From: Trema orientale
Taxonomy: Eukaryota > Streptophyta > Magnoliopsida > Rosales > Cannabaceae
NCBI GenBank assembly: GCA_002914845.1
Contig: JXTC01000163.1
Span: forward strand, 181,415-245,414
Direction: 5' to 3'
Length of the DNA: 64,000 bases
The notes under the pieces were generated by a model. It saw nothing but the letters and a program-made list of their open reading frames with translations, was not told the DNA's origin and did no database searches. Position numbers and translations under genes: made by a program. Below, in pieces: positions 10,424-20,854 of the stretch (the stretch's first letter is position 1; the number at the start of each line of letters is the position of its first letter).

Positions 10424-12485
10424 CTATAGTAAAATCATCATCATCATGTCTGTAATCATAATCATCATCATTAGTTTCATCATTATATTATTATTATTAT
10501 AATTATTGTTGTTTTTGTTGAATCTTTTACCGGGGCTTGTAGTTCTCCCAGCGTCTTCTAGGCCATCAGCGGGTAAGTCGGTAGTTTTCTCGGTGCAGCT
10601 GGGACGTCTAATTTCTTCATTTGTTTCACTCTCAGCTACGCTTGAGAATTTACTGCGTGTCTGAGAATAAGTAGCAATGTCATCAACGACTAAAGCGTGC
10701 CTAATACTCGGCGTCGTCTCTGCACGTTTTTCATTATTTCTGTCCGACTCTTTTGGTAAATTTCCATCTAAGGTTTCCTTTAGATTTTCATTTGGCAATA
10801 ATAACAACTCATTGGTACCAGTACTCTGTTGGACCTCAGAGAAAGTGGTAACTGATCTAGGTGTAGGTCCAATGTCATTGCCTTGCCGGCACCCACTTTC
10901 TTGCTCAAGCTCAAGCACCGCAACTGTGGGAAGGTGTAGAGCTATCCAAGACGTCAATGACTTAACAATGGTCTTTTGCTCTTCGACATGTGTGCAATCA
11001 AAGGGCAAGAACAACTCCAAGACATAGTCAGGCGCAGTAGGATAAAATGGCAGTAATGATGTGTCCCAACAGGCCGGGATCGCGATGGCTCCACGTATTC
11101 CATGCATCTTCGCGGAGTGAGACAGAGGATACTCTGCCTCGCAATAAGAAGTTACGTCAGTTGAGAAGCGTGGCTTATAAGTCATGAAAGCTTCCCCAAC
11201 GATTCCTTGTCCTTTTAACAAGTGATGATTAGAGCAAAAATTATGAAAGCTCCAGACCAAGGGATTTCCTGCATAGAAGGCATGGTCCAACGTGGAATAA
11301 GCACACTGGTCATTATTATTATTGTTATTTAGGCCTTGCTGGAAAAGGCGGTTGCAACACCGAAGCCAAGTTTGTGCTAAGGGCAATCTATATCTTTGGC
11401 AAGCTTGTCCCAAGACCTCTTTAATCTTCTGCCACGGAGTTAATTGGTGGTTGTAGATTTTGTTGCAATATGCCGGTTGAATAGGAACGACGGAATTTGA
11501 TAAATTATTATCACTTACGTTTTGAGAAAATTGATCACCAGATACCTCTGCGTCCTGTCTAGTGCTCGAATCTAGCTGGGAATACTCAAGATAAGAAGCC
11601 TCAAAATTGGTCAGTTGTAAATCTAACGTCTTCCTATGAGTATATCTTTCCTCTGTGCCTGGGGACTCGAGCCTTTCTCCTGCATGCATGTTCGCTTGTG
11701 GTGTAGAAGATCCAATAGCCAATGTGCATTTGGGAGGCTTGGGGTGGTCATGGGACCCCTTGTATACGATCTCCGTTACATGGCCCTCATGAGATCTTTC
11801 TACCTTTTTCTTCACCTGACAATTTGGATACGTGCACTTGTAGTACTTTCGTGGATATGCACTACCCTTTTCTTGTTTAGTGCCATATAATCTCCAATAA
11901 TATCCGTCGTCACTTGTTGTGGCCCCACCACCTCTAGCCGAGCAATCTCCACTCCCATTTTGATCTCGTTCTTCATCAGCCTGGAGCTGGAGGTTCTTTT
12001 CGTTCTGCTTTTCAGCTCCTGTGCTAAGGGTGGCTGAAGTGGTCATCTGTACAAATAAGGCAAAGTAAATATAGCTCAGCTGAGAGGAGAAGTAAAAGCG
12101 TGCAGATCTCTTGCTTGATTGGCAATTGATCACAATGCACACGTACTTTCTAGTTCTATTGTATCAGTATCTAAACTTAGCTACTCATATCAAAAGCATC
12201 CAGGATTACGTGCATGTGCATTTAAAATCTGAAAATGGCAAGAGAGAAAGAGGCAAAGAAAGCAACAGGTATAATTACTTTGCTTGCCGCAGCACCACGA
12301 AAGCATGAGGCGCCGGAATTCATGACAGGCTTCAAAGCAAAAGATATGGTGTCCATATCCTTGAAGAATTCGTCTAGATCACTTATATCCAAGTCGTTCA
12401 AACTGAATGAAATCCACTTGCTTTGTGGTGATCCCAAAGGAGCATCCGTGAACGGGTTTGGCGGTGATCGAATGCCATCTTCCAT
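10424..12485 (-). CDS. WRKY-NLP chimera: WRKY domain fused to NIN-like protein sensor region
   Basis: This is a predicted two-exon gene. Exon 1 is 12279-12485 (69 codons, start context ACCATGG), the intron is 12047-12278 (GT...AG, phase 0), and exon 2 is 10424-12046, giving 609 residues. Residues 1-69 resemble NLP N-termini ([12 protein letters not shown], then acidic [15 protein letters not shown]). Residues ~115-176 form a WRKY domain with heptad WRLYGTK (120-126) instead of WRKYGQK and an intact C-x4-C-x22-H-x-H zinc site (C140, C145, H168, H170). Its sequence is closest to the N-terminal domain of group I WRKYs. Residues ~272-442 are the NLP GAF-like region ([45 protein letters not shown]). 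RWP-RK and PB1 are absent except for a remnant at ~555-578. The tail is encoded by ATT/ATG/ATC repeats. Both domains lie in one uninterrupted exon, so the fusion does not depend on the intron model. It could act as a nuclear regulator or decoy; expression is unknown. Confidence 0.75.
10928..11440 (-). other. NLP GAF-like sensor region
   Basis: About 170 residues match the conserved N-terminal region of NIN-like proteins: [53 protein letters not shown] and DYVLELFLP followed by EEQKTIV. An Asn run encoded by AAT repeats (LNNNNNNDQ) interrupts it relative to the left copy. Confidence 0.8.
11726..11911 (-). other. WRKY domain with variant heptad WRLYGTK
   Basis: The segment runs from [12 protein letters not shown] through CTYPNC to HDHPKPPKC. 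The heptad (11876-11896) has K to L and Q to T changes at positions central to W-box recognition. The zinc ligands and the [11 protein letters not shown] motif typical of group I N-terminal domains are kept. It has no internal intron, as usual for N-terminal WRKY domains. Confidence 0.88.
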
Positions 12486-13448
12486 GGTGCCCTCTTCTGC
12501 TACTACTTGAGCTAATATCTATATGTATTTAGCCTTCAAATCTTAGCTTGTCCAAACTGTGTCAAAAAATTCGTACACAAAAACATTTTGTTTTTCAGAT
12601 TACAATATCTAGGAGAAGTAATATATAGTGAGTCAGAGAAGAGAGGATAACTATTATTACTTCTCATTTAATATATATCAGATGAAAGGAATGCGTAATA
12701 CATAAATTAATAACTATTATCAGATCATACTTGCCGCTCTTTTTGAATATCCCTGTTCCACTTGACATTTCAAATCTTAAAATCGAGATTGCCGATGCTT
12801 AAACGAAAGGAACATAACGTAAGATGTATATTTTCTTGCCATCAAAAACAAAAATTTCTTTAATTCCCCTTTAACCATAACAAATAAAAACTACTTTGAG
12901 AAACATGTGAAGTATCAATTAGAAATACAAAAATACATCCTTCCTATATTAAATGCTAGAAATCCATGAAACCGCACTTCAAAAAATACATAGCATACGT
13001 TTCCACAAAATTCAAAGTACTAGATTATATCTATATATAATAATATATACAAATACATATGGCACCAATAGGTGTATATGTCAAGCAGGGCGACAGGGGT
13101 AATTTTATTTTAATTTATTTAGGCAAGCAGGTGTTAATTTATGAGAAAATATATAACTGTAGTTTTCACTAAAAATATTTATTCACCGGGAAATTTAAGC
13201 TAATTCCTGTACCCCTTACATTATAATCATCCGTTTCCTTCAATTTAAACATATATACCAATAAAAATAAGTACCATCTTAAGATTTGCATTCAGACGAA
13301 ATCCGTCATAGACTCATAGCAGAAAAGCAGTAAAAATAAAAGATCAAACAATATGAGTACACAACACAAATAAAAATAAAAACTAAAATGAAATATTAAA
13401 GATTGCAAACGGAATCCAGATTTCAATATAAATTTCGAACTGATTTAT
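12486..13448. other. Upstream region of the WRKY-NLP gene
   Basis: The minus-strand leader and promoter lie here. The block at 12628-12646 is shared with the left arm, and an ACTATATATT stretch beside it could serve as a TATA element. Beyond about 12700 the sequence is AT-rich with no gene. Confidence 0.45.
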
Positions 13449-13628
13449 TTATATACAAGAATAACGTAATTAAAAAGAAAGAAGGAAAAAAAAAAAAAAA
13501 AGCCAAACGCACCTGGCCGTACGTCGACTTGAAGCTTGGACTCGTTGTGAGAACTAATACAGAGAATAAAACCATGAAGAAGCCAAAAGAAAAAGAAAAA
13601 GAAAATAAAAAATAAACGTGGAATGGGC

Positions 13629-13659
<31 letters not shown>

Positions 13660-13992
13660 TTTGAAATGAGGAATGGGCTATATATTGGAACCTGAAAATG
13701 CCTATTATATATATACTATATAGTGGACAATTTAAAAAGTAAATATGAGAAAGCAACAATATTGCCGACGCGCACTAGAGAGACCAAGACTTTCTTTTTC
13801 TACGCAACTTTGTCTACGACTACATATCGATATTTTCCTTTATTTATTCATTTTTTAAAAGATAAGAACCTAAGCTATCGAAAGTAGGGACCAAAAAGAT
13901 GTCCCCTAAGGACCTTTGATATCGATACTTCTCTAAATATTCCTCCGCGTGACGGTATAAGTACCTAAAATATCGATATTTGGACTATTTAA
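13449..13992. repeat. Duplicated promoter-like block, copy 1, with ATCGAT boxes
   Basis: This aligns along its length with 14814-15260 in direct orientation. Shared landmarks are a GCCAAAC phrase, CTTGAAGCTTGGACTCG, ACCATGAAGAAGCC, GAATGGGCTATAT, and a perfectly shared 43-base stretch at 13767-13809 (CGCACTAGAGAGACC...). These are followed by ATATCGATATTTT boxes at 13824, 13918 and 13969. This copy gained a TA microsatellite and poly-A/T runs. Confidence 0.75.
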
Positions 13993-14423
13993 TACTCCTG
14001 GATGGCCAAGGTGTCGATATTTAATTTTCCACGGATGGCTGAAGGTATCGATATTTTGATAACTATGTAACTTTCATGGACGCCGATATGTGCTCGGCTT
14101 TCACACTGTCTGGCCCAGACTATAAAGAAAATGGGAGAAAGAAAAAAATAAGATAAAGAGAAAAATATGTAGCGAGGAACAAAAAGTGTTCTTTATATAT
14201 AAACCAGTATAGAACCAAATGTAAAAATATATCTAGCCATTAGCTATAAATAGGAAAAACAGACATTTACAAAAAACACAGTGTAAAAAAAGGACACCAT
14301 ATAAAACCCATACTTTTTACATTTAAATTTTGAAGTTTATTTAGTTATTAACTAGGTGCCTTGATAAAGAAATTTAGAGGATTATTTTGTTTTGAAAAGG
14401 ACTAAATTGAGGGATTTTATAAA
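13993..14423. other. Spacer with further ATCGAT boxes
   Basis: Two more boxes occur (GTGTCGATATTT at 14011 and GGTATCGATATTTT at 14044). Otherwise the sequence is AT-rich without a gene. It ends at the target-site copy of the MITE at 14424. Confidence 0.45.
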
Positions 14424-14595
14424 GGGCGCGTCTACAGTAGGGGCGCCCCTACGTAGGGCCTTGTCTATTCACCGTTGGATAGGAATCTGTATATAAATAG
14501 ATTCTCCACAGATTTCCGTTATTCCCCACAGATTCCCATCCAACGGTAATTAAGGCATGACCCTACGTAGGGACGTCCCTACCGTAGCCATCCCC
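14424..14595. mobile_element. Mutator-type MITE, copy 1
   Basis: The 172-bp fold-back has long inverted ends: GGGCGCGTCTACAGTAGGGG on the left, and TCCCTACCGTAGCCATCCCC on the right, which is its imperfect reverse complement. It is flanked by 9-bp direct repeats, TTTTATAAA (14415-14423) and TTTTAGAAA (14596-14604), with one mismatch. A 9-bp duplication is the hallmark of Mutator-like elements. A second copy is at 38686-38837. Confidence 0.8.
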
Positions 14596-14813
14596 TTTTA
14601 GAAAATGTACTACCATAATTTCAATAATTTTTTTTGGTTTATTTTATAATTTAGAAGCTTATGAGTTAGAGATAACGTTTTCACAGCCACTAGTTGGTTG
14701 CCATGTGGTCATTTAGACCACTTTAGTTAAAGCTCCTTTACTAGTATACGTTTATACATATAGATTTGTCTGGGGTTTAAATAAGAAATTGATGAAATAA
14801 AACCAAAAACCCA

Positions 14814-15260
14814 TTATATAAAAGAATAGCGTAATTAAAAAAATAAAATAAAAATAAAAAGCCAAACACAGGAGCCGTGGATACTTGAAGCTTGGACTCG
14901 TAGTGAGAATCACTACGGAGTTCTCACTACGGAGAATAGTACCATGAAGAAGCCGAAAGGAAAATAATTACACATGGAATGGGCTATATTGGAACCTAAA
15001 AATGCCAATTTACATAGCAGACAGATTGAAAAGTAATGTCAGAAAGCACATTTATTGCGGACGCGCACTAGAGAGACCAAGACTTTCTTTTTCTACGCAA
15101 CTGTATCTACATATCGATATTTTACTAAATTTATTCATTTTTCAAACATAAGAATACCAAAAGATGGCCTCCAATCCTAAGTACCTTTGACATTGATACT
15201 TCTTTAATTTTCCTCCGCGTGACCCTGAGCTAAAATATCGATATTTCGAATTATTTAACT
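14814..15260. repeat. Duplicated promoter-like block, copy 2, with ATCGAT boxes
   Basis: Direct repeat of 13449-13992, separated from it by the MITE-containing spacer. The 43-base identical core is at 15060-15102 and ATATCGATAT boxes follow at 15111 and 15235. A small inverted duplication (TAGTGAGAATCACTACGGAG and TTCTCACTACGGAGAATAG) at 14901-14940 is specific to this copy. Confidence 0.75.
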
Positions 15261-15838
15261 AATAATGCTAAGTAAACTATGGAAAACAGTAGACTTTCTG
15301 GAAATGCTTTTTTTTTTTAAATAATTTATGAACGTTCTTTTTTTTTTCCTCCCCGGTTGAGACCTCGCGATTTCCTCTTTCTAACTTTTTTGCTTGGATA
15401 TCGATACTAAACTCTAATATGTTGACTCGCTCTGTGAGTGATAATTCACGAATTGTTTATGAATTTTTGAAGTCACATTTGAATACTATTTTTGCTCTCT
15501 TTTTACTGGCGATGTTCACCTAAATTTCCAAGCATTAATGGCACGTGTATTTGAAAAGTAACATGTTCTATTCATTATAAATTCAAGAGTTCTCGTAATA
15601 AAAATTAAAAAAAAAAGCTTTGGAAAATTAAGAGAAATAAATCCATCTATTGTCAATTTTAGAAAATACACCTCTTCTAATATTTTTTAGGTAACTATAT
15701 CCTTTTAAAAAAAATAAAGAGACACAAAAAGGCTTATGTATCCTTAACTAGAAAGCGCTAGATAAAAATATTTAGCAACTCCATCGGGAAAAAAAAAGAA
15801 AAGAAAAAAAGAGAGTTTGAATGTCCAATGCAAACAAG

Positions 15839-16020
15839 GTGTCATGAGCGCTAGATATGAATGTCGAGATGCACTAAATAAGGTACCTTAGTAACTCGAG
15901 CCCTCTTATCTAACTAGATCTAAATTGTTATGAGCTAAACATAGTGTTAAGAGTACTAGACACAAGTGTTGAGAGGCACTAGACAAGATTTCTAGTAACT
16001 CGACCTCTCTTATTTAGCTT
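15839..16020. repeat. Two-copy tandem repeat, period about 105 bp
   Basis: Unit 1 (from 15839, GTGTCATGAGCGCTAGATA...TAGTAACTCGAGCCCTCTTAT) matches unit 2 (from 15944, GTGTTAAGAGTACTAGACA...TAGTAACTCGACCTCTCTTAT). No coding content is seen. Confidence 0.65.
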
Positions 16021-16239
16021 GAATGTGGACCATTAATAAAAGAAATGCTAGGAGTATTTTTATATTTAAAATAATTTAAAACTTAAAATGTTGTATTTAC
16101 TAAAAAAATTGTTAAGATATGTATATTTCTGACAAAGGTGTATTTCGAAAGCACCCTTAAAGCTTTCTATGTTTTTATAAATAAAAGTAATTATCATTTC
16201 TAGAAAAAATGTTAAAAGGCGTCACTTAACTTTCTAATG

Positions 16240-18432
16240 GATCTCGGTGTTTTTTTGGAAAGCGGGATGACGAGACTTGATTTTGATTGTAAATAGATCT
16301 CCGTAGTCATATATTGTATTACTTCTGCCATGTTTTCTTTTATCATAAATGGTAGTCCAGTTGGTAAGGTCATTCCTAGCAAAGGATTGAGACAAGGATG
16401 CCCTCTTTCTCCTTATTTGTTTCTGCTATGCTGAAGATTTCTTGTCTTCAATCAAGTCCTCATGTGTTATTGGCGGTTTAGAAGGAATTTCCTACTCTTA
16501 CCACTGTCCCAATGTTAGCTATCTCTTTTTTGATGATGACAGTCCTATTTTTTGTGGAGTTAACCACTATGATTGTGAGTCTATTTTTAAGTCTATTATA
16601 AAAGAATATGAACTCGCATCGGGCCACTCAATGAATTATGCTAAATCTGCAATAACCTATAGCCTTAATGTTAAAAGGGGGTTTGAAAGAGGAGATCAGA
16701 TTGTATTTAGGATTACAAGTGAGTAATTCGCATAATAAATACTTGGGTTTGCCCACCTCATAACAAACAATCATCTTTCAATTGGATCAAAGAGCTTTTG
16801 TGGCAAAAACTTCAACTTTAGAGAAGCAAGATTTTTTCTGTGGGGTCAAGAAGTACTAATTAAGGCGGCCACTCAGTCTATACCCACTTACATCATAAGC
16901 ATCTTCAAGCTCCCCAGTTACTTTCTGAATTGACTAAAATCTTTAATAACAAAGTTCTGGTGAGGTGGTGGGGAAAAGGAAAATAAAATTTACTTGCTAA
17001 GAAAGGAAAAACTTTGTAAACCAAAATTTGAAGGAGGTTTAGGTTTTAGGGATTTTACAATCTTCAATAAAGCTTTAGTTGCAAAACAAGGGTGGAGAAT
17101 TGTTTCCGACCCTTCCTCCTTGATGGCTTGAGTTTTTAAGGGTAGATATTTTCCCTGCTCAGATTTCTTTACAGCTAAAGCAAGGTCTGGATCCTTTTAT
17201 GCTTGGTAGAGTATTATTTGGAGCTCTAGTTATCTCCTAAAGAATGGTGTCCGTTGGTGAGTTAATAATGGGCATAAGATCAAGTTGTTCAAAGACCCTT
17301 GGTTACCTAGACTTTTTGACCAATTACTCAGGTGCACAACGCTATTTGGATCATAATTAGGTGGTTGCCGATATTATTTCCAATGAGGAGTGGAACTCTT
17401 CCTTTGTCAATCGGATTTTCCTCTCTATTGAAAGGTACGGCATCGAAAGCATTCCTCTGAGTGATTCCACTATAGAAGATAAGCTGCTTTGGCATTATAA
17501 CTCTAATGTATCTATTCTATCAGATCTGGGTATAAGCTTGCAGTTGATCTAGACCTATGCACTTTGTGACCTTGGTGTCAATCAAAAAATGATGATGGTT
17601 TTCATGCCCTATGGAGCTGTGATAGGGTCGCTAGAATCTGGACCTCATCTTCTCTTTGGCATTTTCTCTCAAGTTTTCAAGGCTGCTCTATTTCTAGCTT
17701 TTTGCTCTATGCTTATAAAATCAGTCCAAAGGATGACTTAGCTATCTTTTGTATATTATTATGGAAAATTTGGTCATCTAGGAATAAATTTACTTTTCAA
17801 AACGGTTATACAGCAAACCCGATGATCCTGGAAGAAGCATCAAGGTTCTTGTTTGATTTTCAAGAGTGCCATAAAATCGACACCCACCCCCTCCTAATGG
17901 ACCTACGATGGAAATCTCTAGATACAGGTACTCTAAAACTCAATACTGATGCTGCTTTATTGATGGGATTAATGTAGTTAGAGTAAGTATGATTGTTCAT
18001 GATTGCAAGGGAAAGGTGTGGGATTGTGTTGCTTTTAAAATAGCAAGAGTTTGCTCTCCTCATGTTGCTGAGCATTTGGCTATTAGGGAATCTCAAGTTT
18101 GCAGTGGTCTATGGTTTTCTTATGGGGGTTGCTGATTGTGATGCTTCTAATGCTATTAGAGCAATTTATTCCGACTCATCGGTAGGTTTTGAAGAACTTT
18201 TAGTTTCTGATATTAGGAAGCTTATTTCTTTTGTTGGTAATTGTTAGTGTCATTATTCCTCCAGGCTTAGGAATATGACTGCTCATTCCCTTACAAAGCT
18301 ATCTCTTAGATCCACGGTGGATCGAATTTGATTAGATGACTATCCGGTTTGTATTTCGGGTGTAATTCAGGTAGATCTTGCCTTATCTTAATCTAAGTTC
18401 TAACTTTTTCTTCAAAAAAAGGAAAAAAGAAA
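16240..18432 (+). mobile_element. 5'-truncated L1-type LINE with target-site duplication
   Basis: A decayed non-LTR retrotransposon. The reverse-transcriptase core reads, across frameshifts, [28 protein letters not shown], then LFFDDDSPIF (the FADD motif, altered) and SGHSMNYAKSAI. Farther on come the zinc-binding and RNase H parts: WSSRNKFTFQNG, LKLNTDAA, AIYSDSS and RNMTAHSLTKLSL. It ends in an A-rich tail at 18409-18434. The 12-base AACTTTCTAATG occurs immediately before (16228-16239) and after (18433-18444), so the truncated insertion is intact as a unit. Many stops and frameshifts make it inactive. Confidence 0.88.
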
Positions 18433-18444
18433 AACTTTCTAATG

Positions 18445-18582
18445 AACAGATAACGAAATTTTTTTTTGCAAAACAATAAATACTATCTAAACAGTAATAT
18501 ACTCTACTAGCATGTTTGGCTATATCCAAACACTATTGATAACGTACAAAATAAATTTATATTCGAAGAAAGTGTATTCATT

Positions 18583-18615
<33 letters not shown>

Positions 18616-19303
18616 TTTTAATAAGTATTCCTTTCTATTAAATATTTAAGAGATAATGCTAAGATACTTATGAATTTTTTCAGAAAAGTCTGTCAAAAGA
18701 AATTTTTTTTGTTTAAAAACTAAATTAGATTTTCCTTCCCGTTAGAAAAAAAAAAAAAAATTGGAAGCTTATAGGACTAACCGGGTGATTATTTTAAAAG
18801 GAAAAGCAAACAACAAAAATCACTATGCATACTGAATTTTTTTTCCCCCGAGTAGTAGAGAATAATAAATAACCCAAATGAAAATAGGACTTTCCAAAAA
18901 CTATAAATAAATAAAATACTACAGCACGTCAAAGTCCTTCTCTCTTTAAATATAGATTTCAGTCACGCATGGGTCCTGAGTGCACGTATAAGCCCGTTAG
19001 CTTATCAGGCCCAGCTGCCCCAGCTCAGCTCTTTCTCTTATATCGATTTTCCAAATTAAGTGTACAATAACGTGCTACTTTGCCGTAAGCTAAAATTGTT
19101 CGACACGTCAAACCTCCACTTATGCACTAGTAGAATATCGATTTTCAATTTTATTTTTTTTCTTTTAATATGACAAAAGGGAATGGAGTTGTTCGTATCA
19201 TCGATTTTCAGTTATGTAGAATGTCGATCTATCGATTTGCGGTCTCGTAGAATATCGATTTTCTTGCCTCCGATCTAATTAGGCAAGGCAAGGCAATGTT
19301 TTC
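18445..19303. promoter_or_regulatory. Upstream region with clustered ATCGATTTT boxes
   Basis: Before the membrane-protein gene, TATCGATTTT-like boxes occur near 19041, 19136, 19198, 19231 and 19251, with a related GTCGATCT at 19223. A CT microsatellite lies at 18589-18615. The boxes resemble those in the blocks at 13449 and 14814. A regulatory role is inferred from clustering next to a gene. Confidence 0.5.
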
Positions 19304-19304
19304 T

Positions 19305-19311
19305 TATAAAT
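19305..19311 (+). promoter_or_regulatory. TATA box of the membrane-protein gene
   Basis: TATAAAT lies about 119 bp before the ATG at 19424, leaving room for an untranslated leader of roughly 80-90 nt. Confidence 0.6.
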
Positions 19312-19423
19312 GCGCGTACGACATTTAAAGTATGGAATTGTGTAACAAACGCAAAGAGAGAGAGCTAGCTAGAGCCACCCTCAAAGTCAAAGTACTCGGA
19401 TCAAGCTCTTCTATTCATTCGGC

Positions 19424-19942
19424 ATGGCAAATCGTTTGAAAGGCTTTATCCTTCAGATCACCGCACCAATAGGCCAAGTACTGCTCGAAAAATTAAGGGC
19501 TATAACACAAGCCCATTTAGATGGTTCGGGAGCCATTGAGATGAGCAAATTAAATTGCTGGTCAAAGATAATGGTGGCGTTTTGCGTGGCATCAGCCGTT
19601 CAAGTGGCTAGCGTGTCTGCTCAGATTGAGTCACAACTCCCTCCTATCTTCCAATTTTTTTCGTTGGCCATTTTGTTTGCTGTTGCATCTTTCTTCGTAA
19701 GCGAATTCATAGACTCGGCCAGGTTTCCGCACACCGCCCGAGTGCTCGAACGAGTTGGTGTCTTCTTTGCGGTAACGGGGGTGTTTATAGCCCTTACCAT
19801 TCCATTCCCGCGTGAACTGTGGCTCAAAGTAACCATCTGGGTGGTCTACGTGATTTCCTTAGCCGTTGTTTTAGTTAGCAGCTACTTCGGTCGCTCAAGT
19901 CTTAGTCCCTCGCCAGTTAATATTAGTACTACTCAAGTCTAA
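19424..19942 (+). CDS. Small four-pass membrane protein, unknown function
   Basis: An intact single-exon gene of 172 codons that starts in the context GGCATGGC. The protein has a short N-terminal part with a likely amphipathic stretch (residues 1-45) and four hydrophobic segments at about 48-68, 77-96, 107-127 and 134-154. A Ser-rich tail follows (SSLSPSPVNISTT). Charged residues between segments 2 and 3 (SEFIDSAR, RVLERV) suggest a loop. I do not recognise the family with certainty; short proteins with four membrane spans of this style are common and poorly characterised in plants. The clean frame, the codon composition and the TATA box support a real gene. No neighbour hints at its role. 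The antisense frame inside it is a shadow. Confidence 0.8.
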   Translation: MANRLKGFILQITAPIGQVLLEKLRAITQAHLDGSGAIEMSKLNCWSKIMVAFCVASAVQVASVSAQIESQLPPIFQFFSLAILFAVASFFVSEFIDSARFPHTARVLERVGVFFAVTGVFIALTIPFPRELWLKVTIWVVYVISLAVVLVSSYFGRSSLSPSPVNISTTQV

Positions 19943-20854
19943 CAAGTCACGTGTATTAGATCCCATTTGAATGTGTTTTATTGTACAGTAGCAATAATTA
20001 CCAGTACTACTTATACTACGTTTGGTTGTATTTGTACAGGTTTAAAAATTGCTATTGGTAAACAATAATGGTCTTGTGTTGGGACCGATTTACATTAAGT
20101 CATGTTTGTGCATCTCCTTTCCTGTTTTCGAATTGCGTCATGCCACCTAGTTTTCCCAATACTTATTTAAAATTTTTGGAACATATTCGGGGAGAAATTA
20201 AAAATTAAATAAATCAACGCGAGAGACTTTTCCTAGGAAGTCTCGTGATTCCTTCCTAAGGATAACAAATATTTTTCTTTTTTATTTATTTTTTCTTTTT
20301 AATAAAAGAAACCTCTATCATTACTCGAAAGAGAACAGTTACAATCAGACCAGGTTCTGAAAAGTCAAAACAGACTACAGCCCAGATACAATCATGATTA
20401 TAAAAAATTTGAGGAAATTATATTTTTTATCGTAAAGGTTTAAAAAAAAATGAAAAATCACGGATTTTTGAAAGTGCATGAAAAATTTCAGATTTAATGA
20501 GAAAAATATCACTTTTTACTAATTAGTAAGATACTCAAAATAACCTATCAAATTACCTGAGATAACTTGATTGATTACTCCAAGTAATTAAATTGGTTAT
20601 CCAAAGTAACCCAACTGGTCATCTCGAGTATCACTTAAAATGCCAATTTTGAAGGAAAAGTGAAAGCGATTTTTTTCTAAAAACATTTCAAAAATAATAT
20701 TTTTCTAAATCAATCCAGGATATTTTAGAAAATCAGCCCATCTGAGATTTTCCAATTTTTGACCCTATGAGCTTGGCATTATGTAAAAATCCTAAAAAAA
20801 TCGCCCATTTTGCAGTAAAGAATTAATTTATAAGAAATGTCCCTTTATTCTATA
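19943..20854. other. 3' flank and intergenic sequence
   Basis: The presumed 3' untranslated region is followed by AT-rich sequence. At 20520-20640 a loose repeat of TAACCNANTTGGTTA-type phrases is seen. No gene. Confidence 0.4.

Noticed and set aside
10677-11027. 116-codon plus-strand frame
   Set aside because: It is antisense to the NLP sensor region of the chimera, which shows clear domain conservation on the minus strand.
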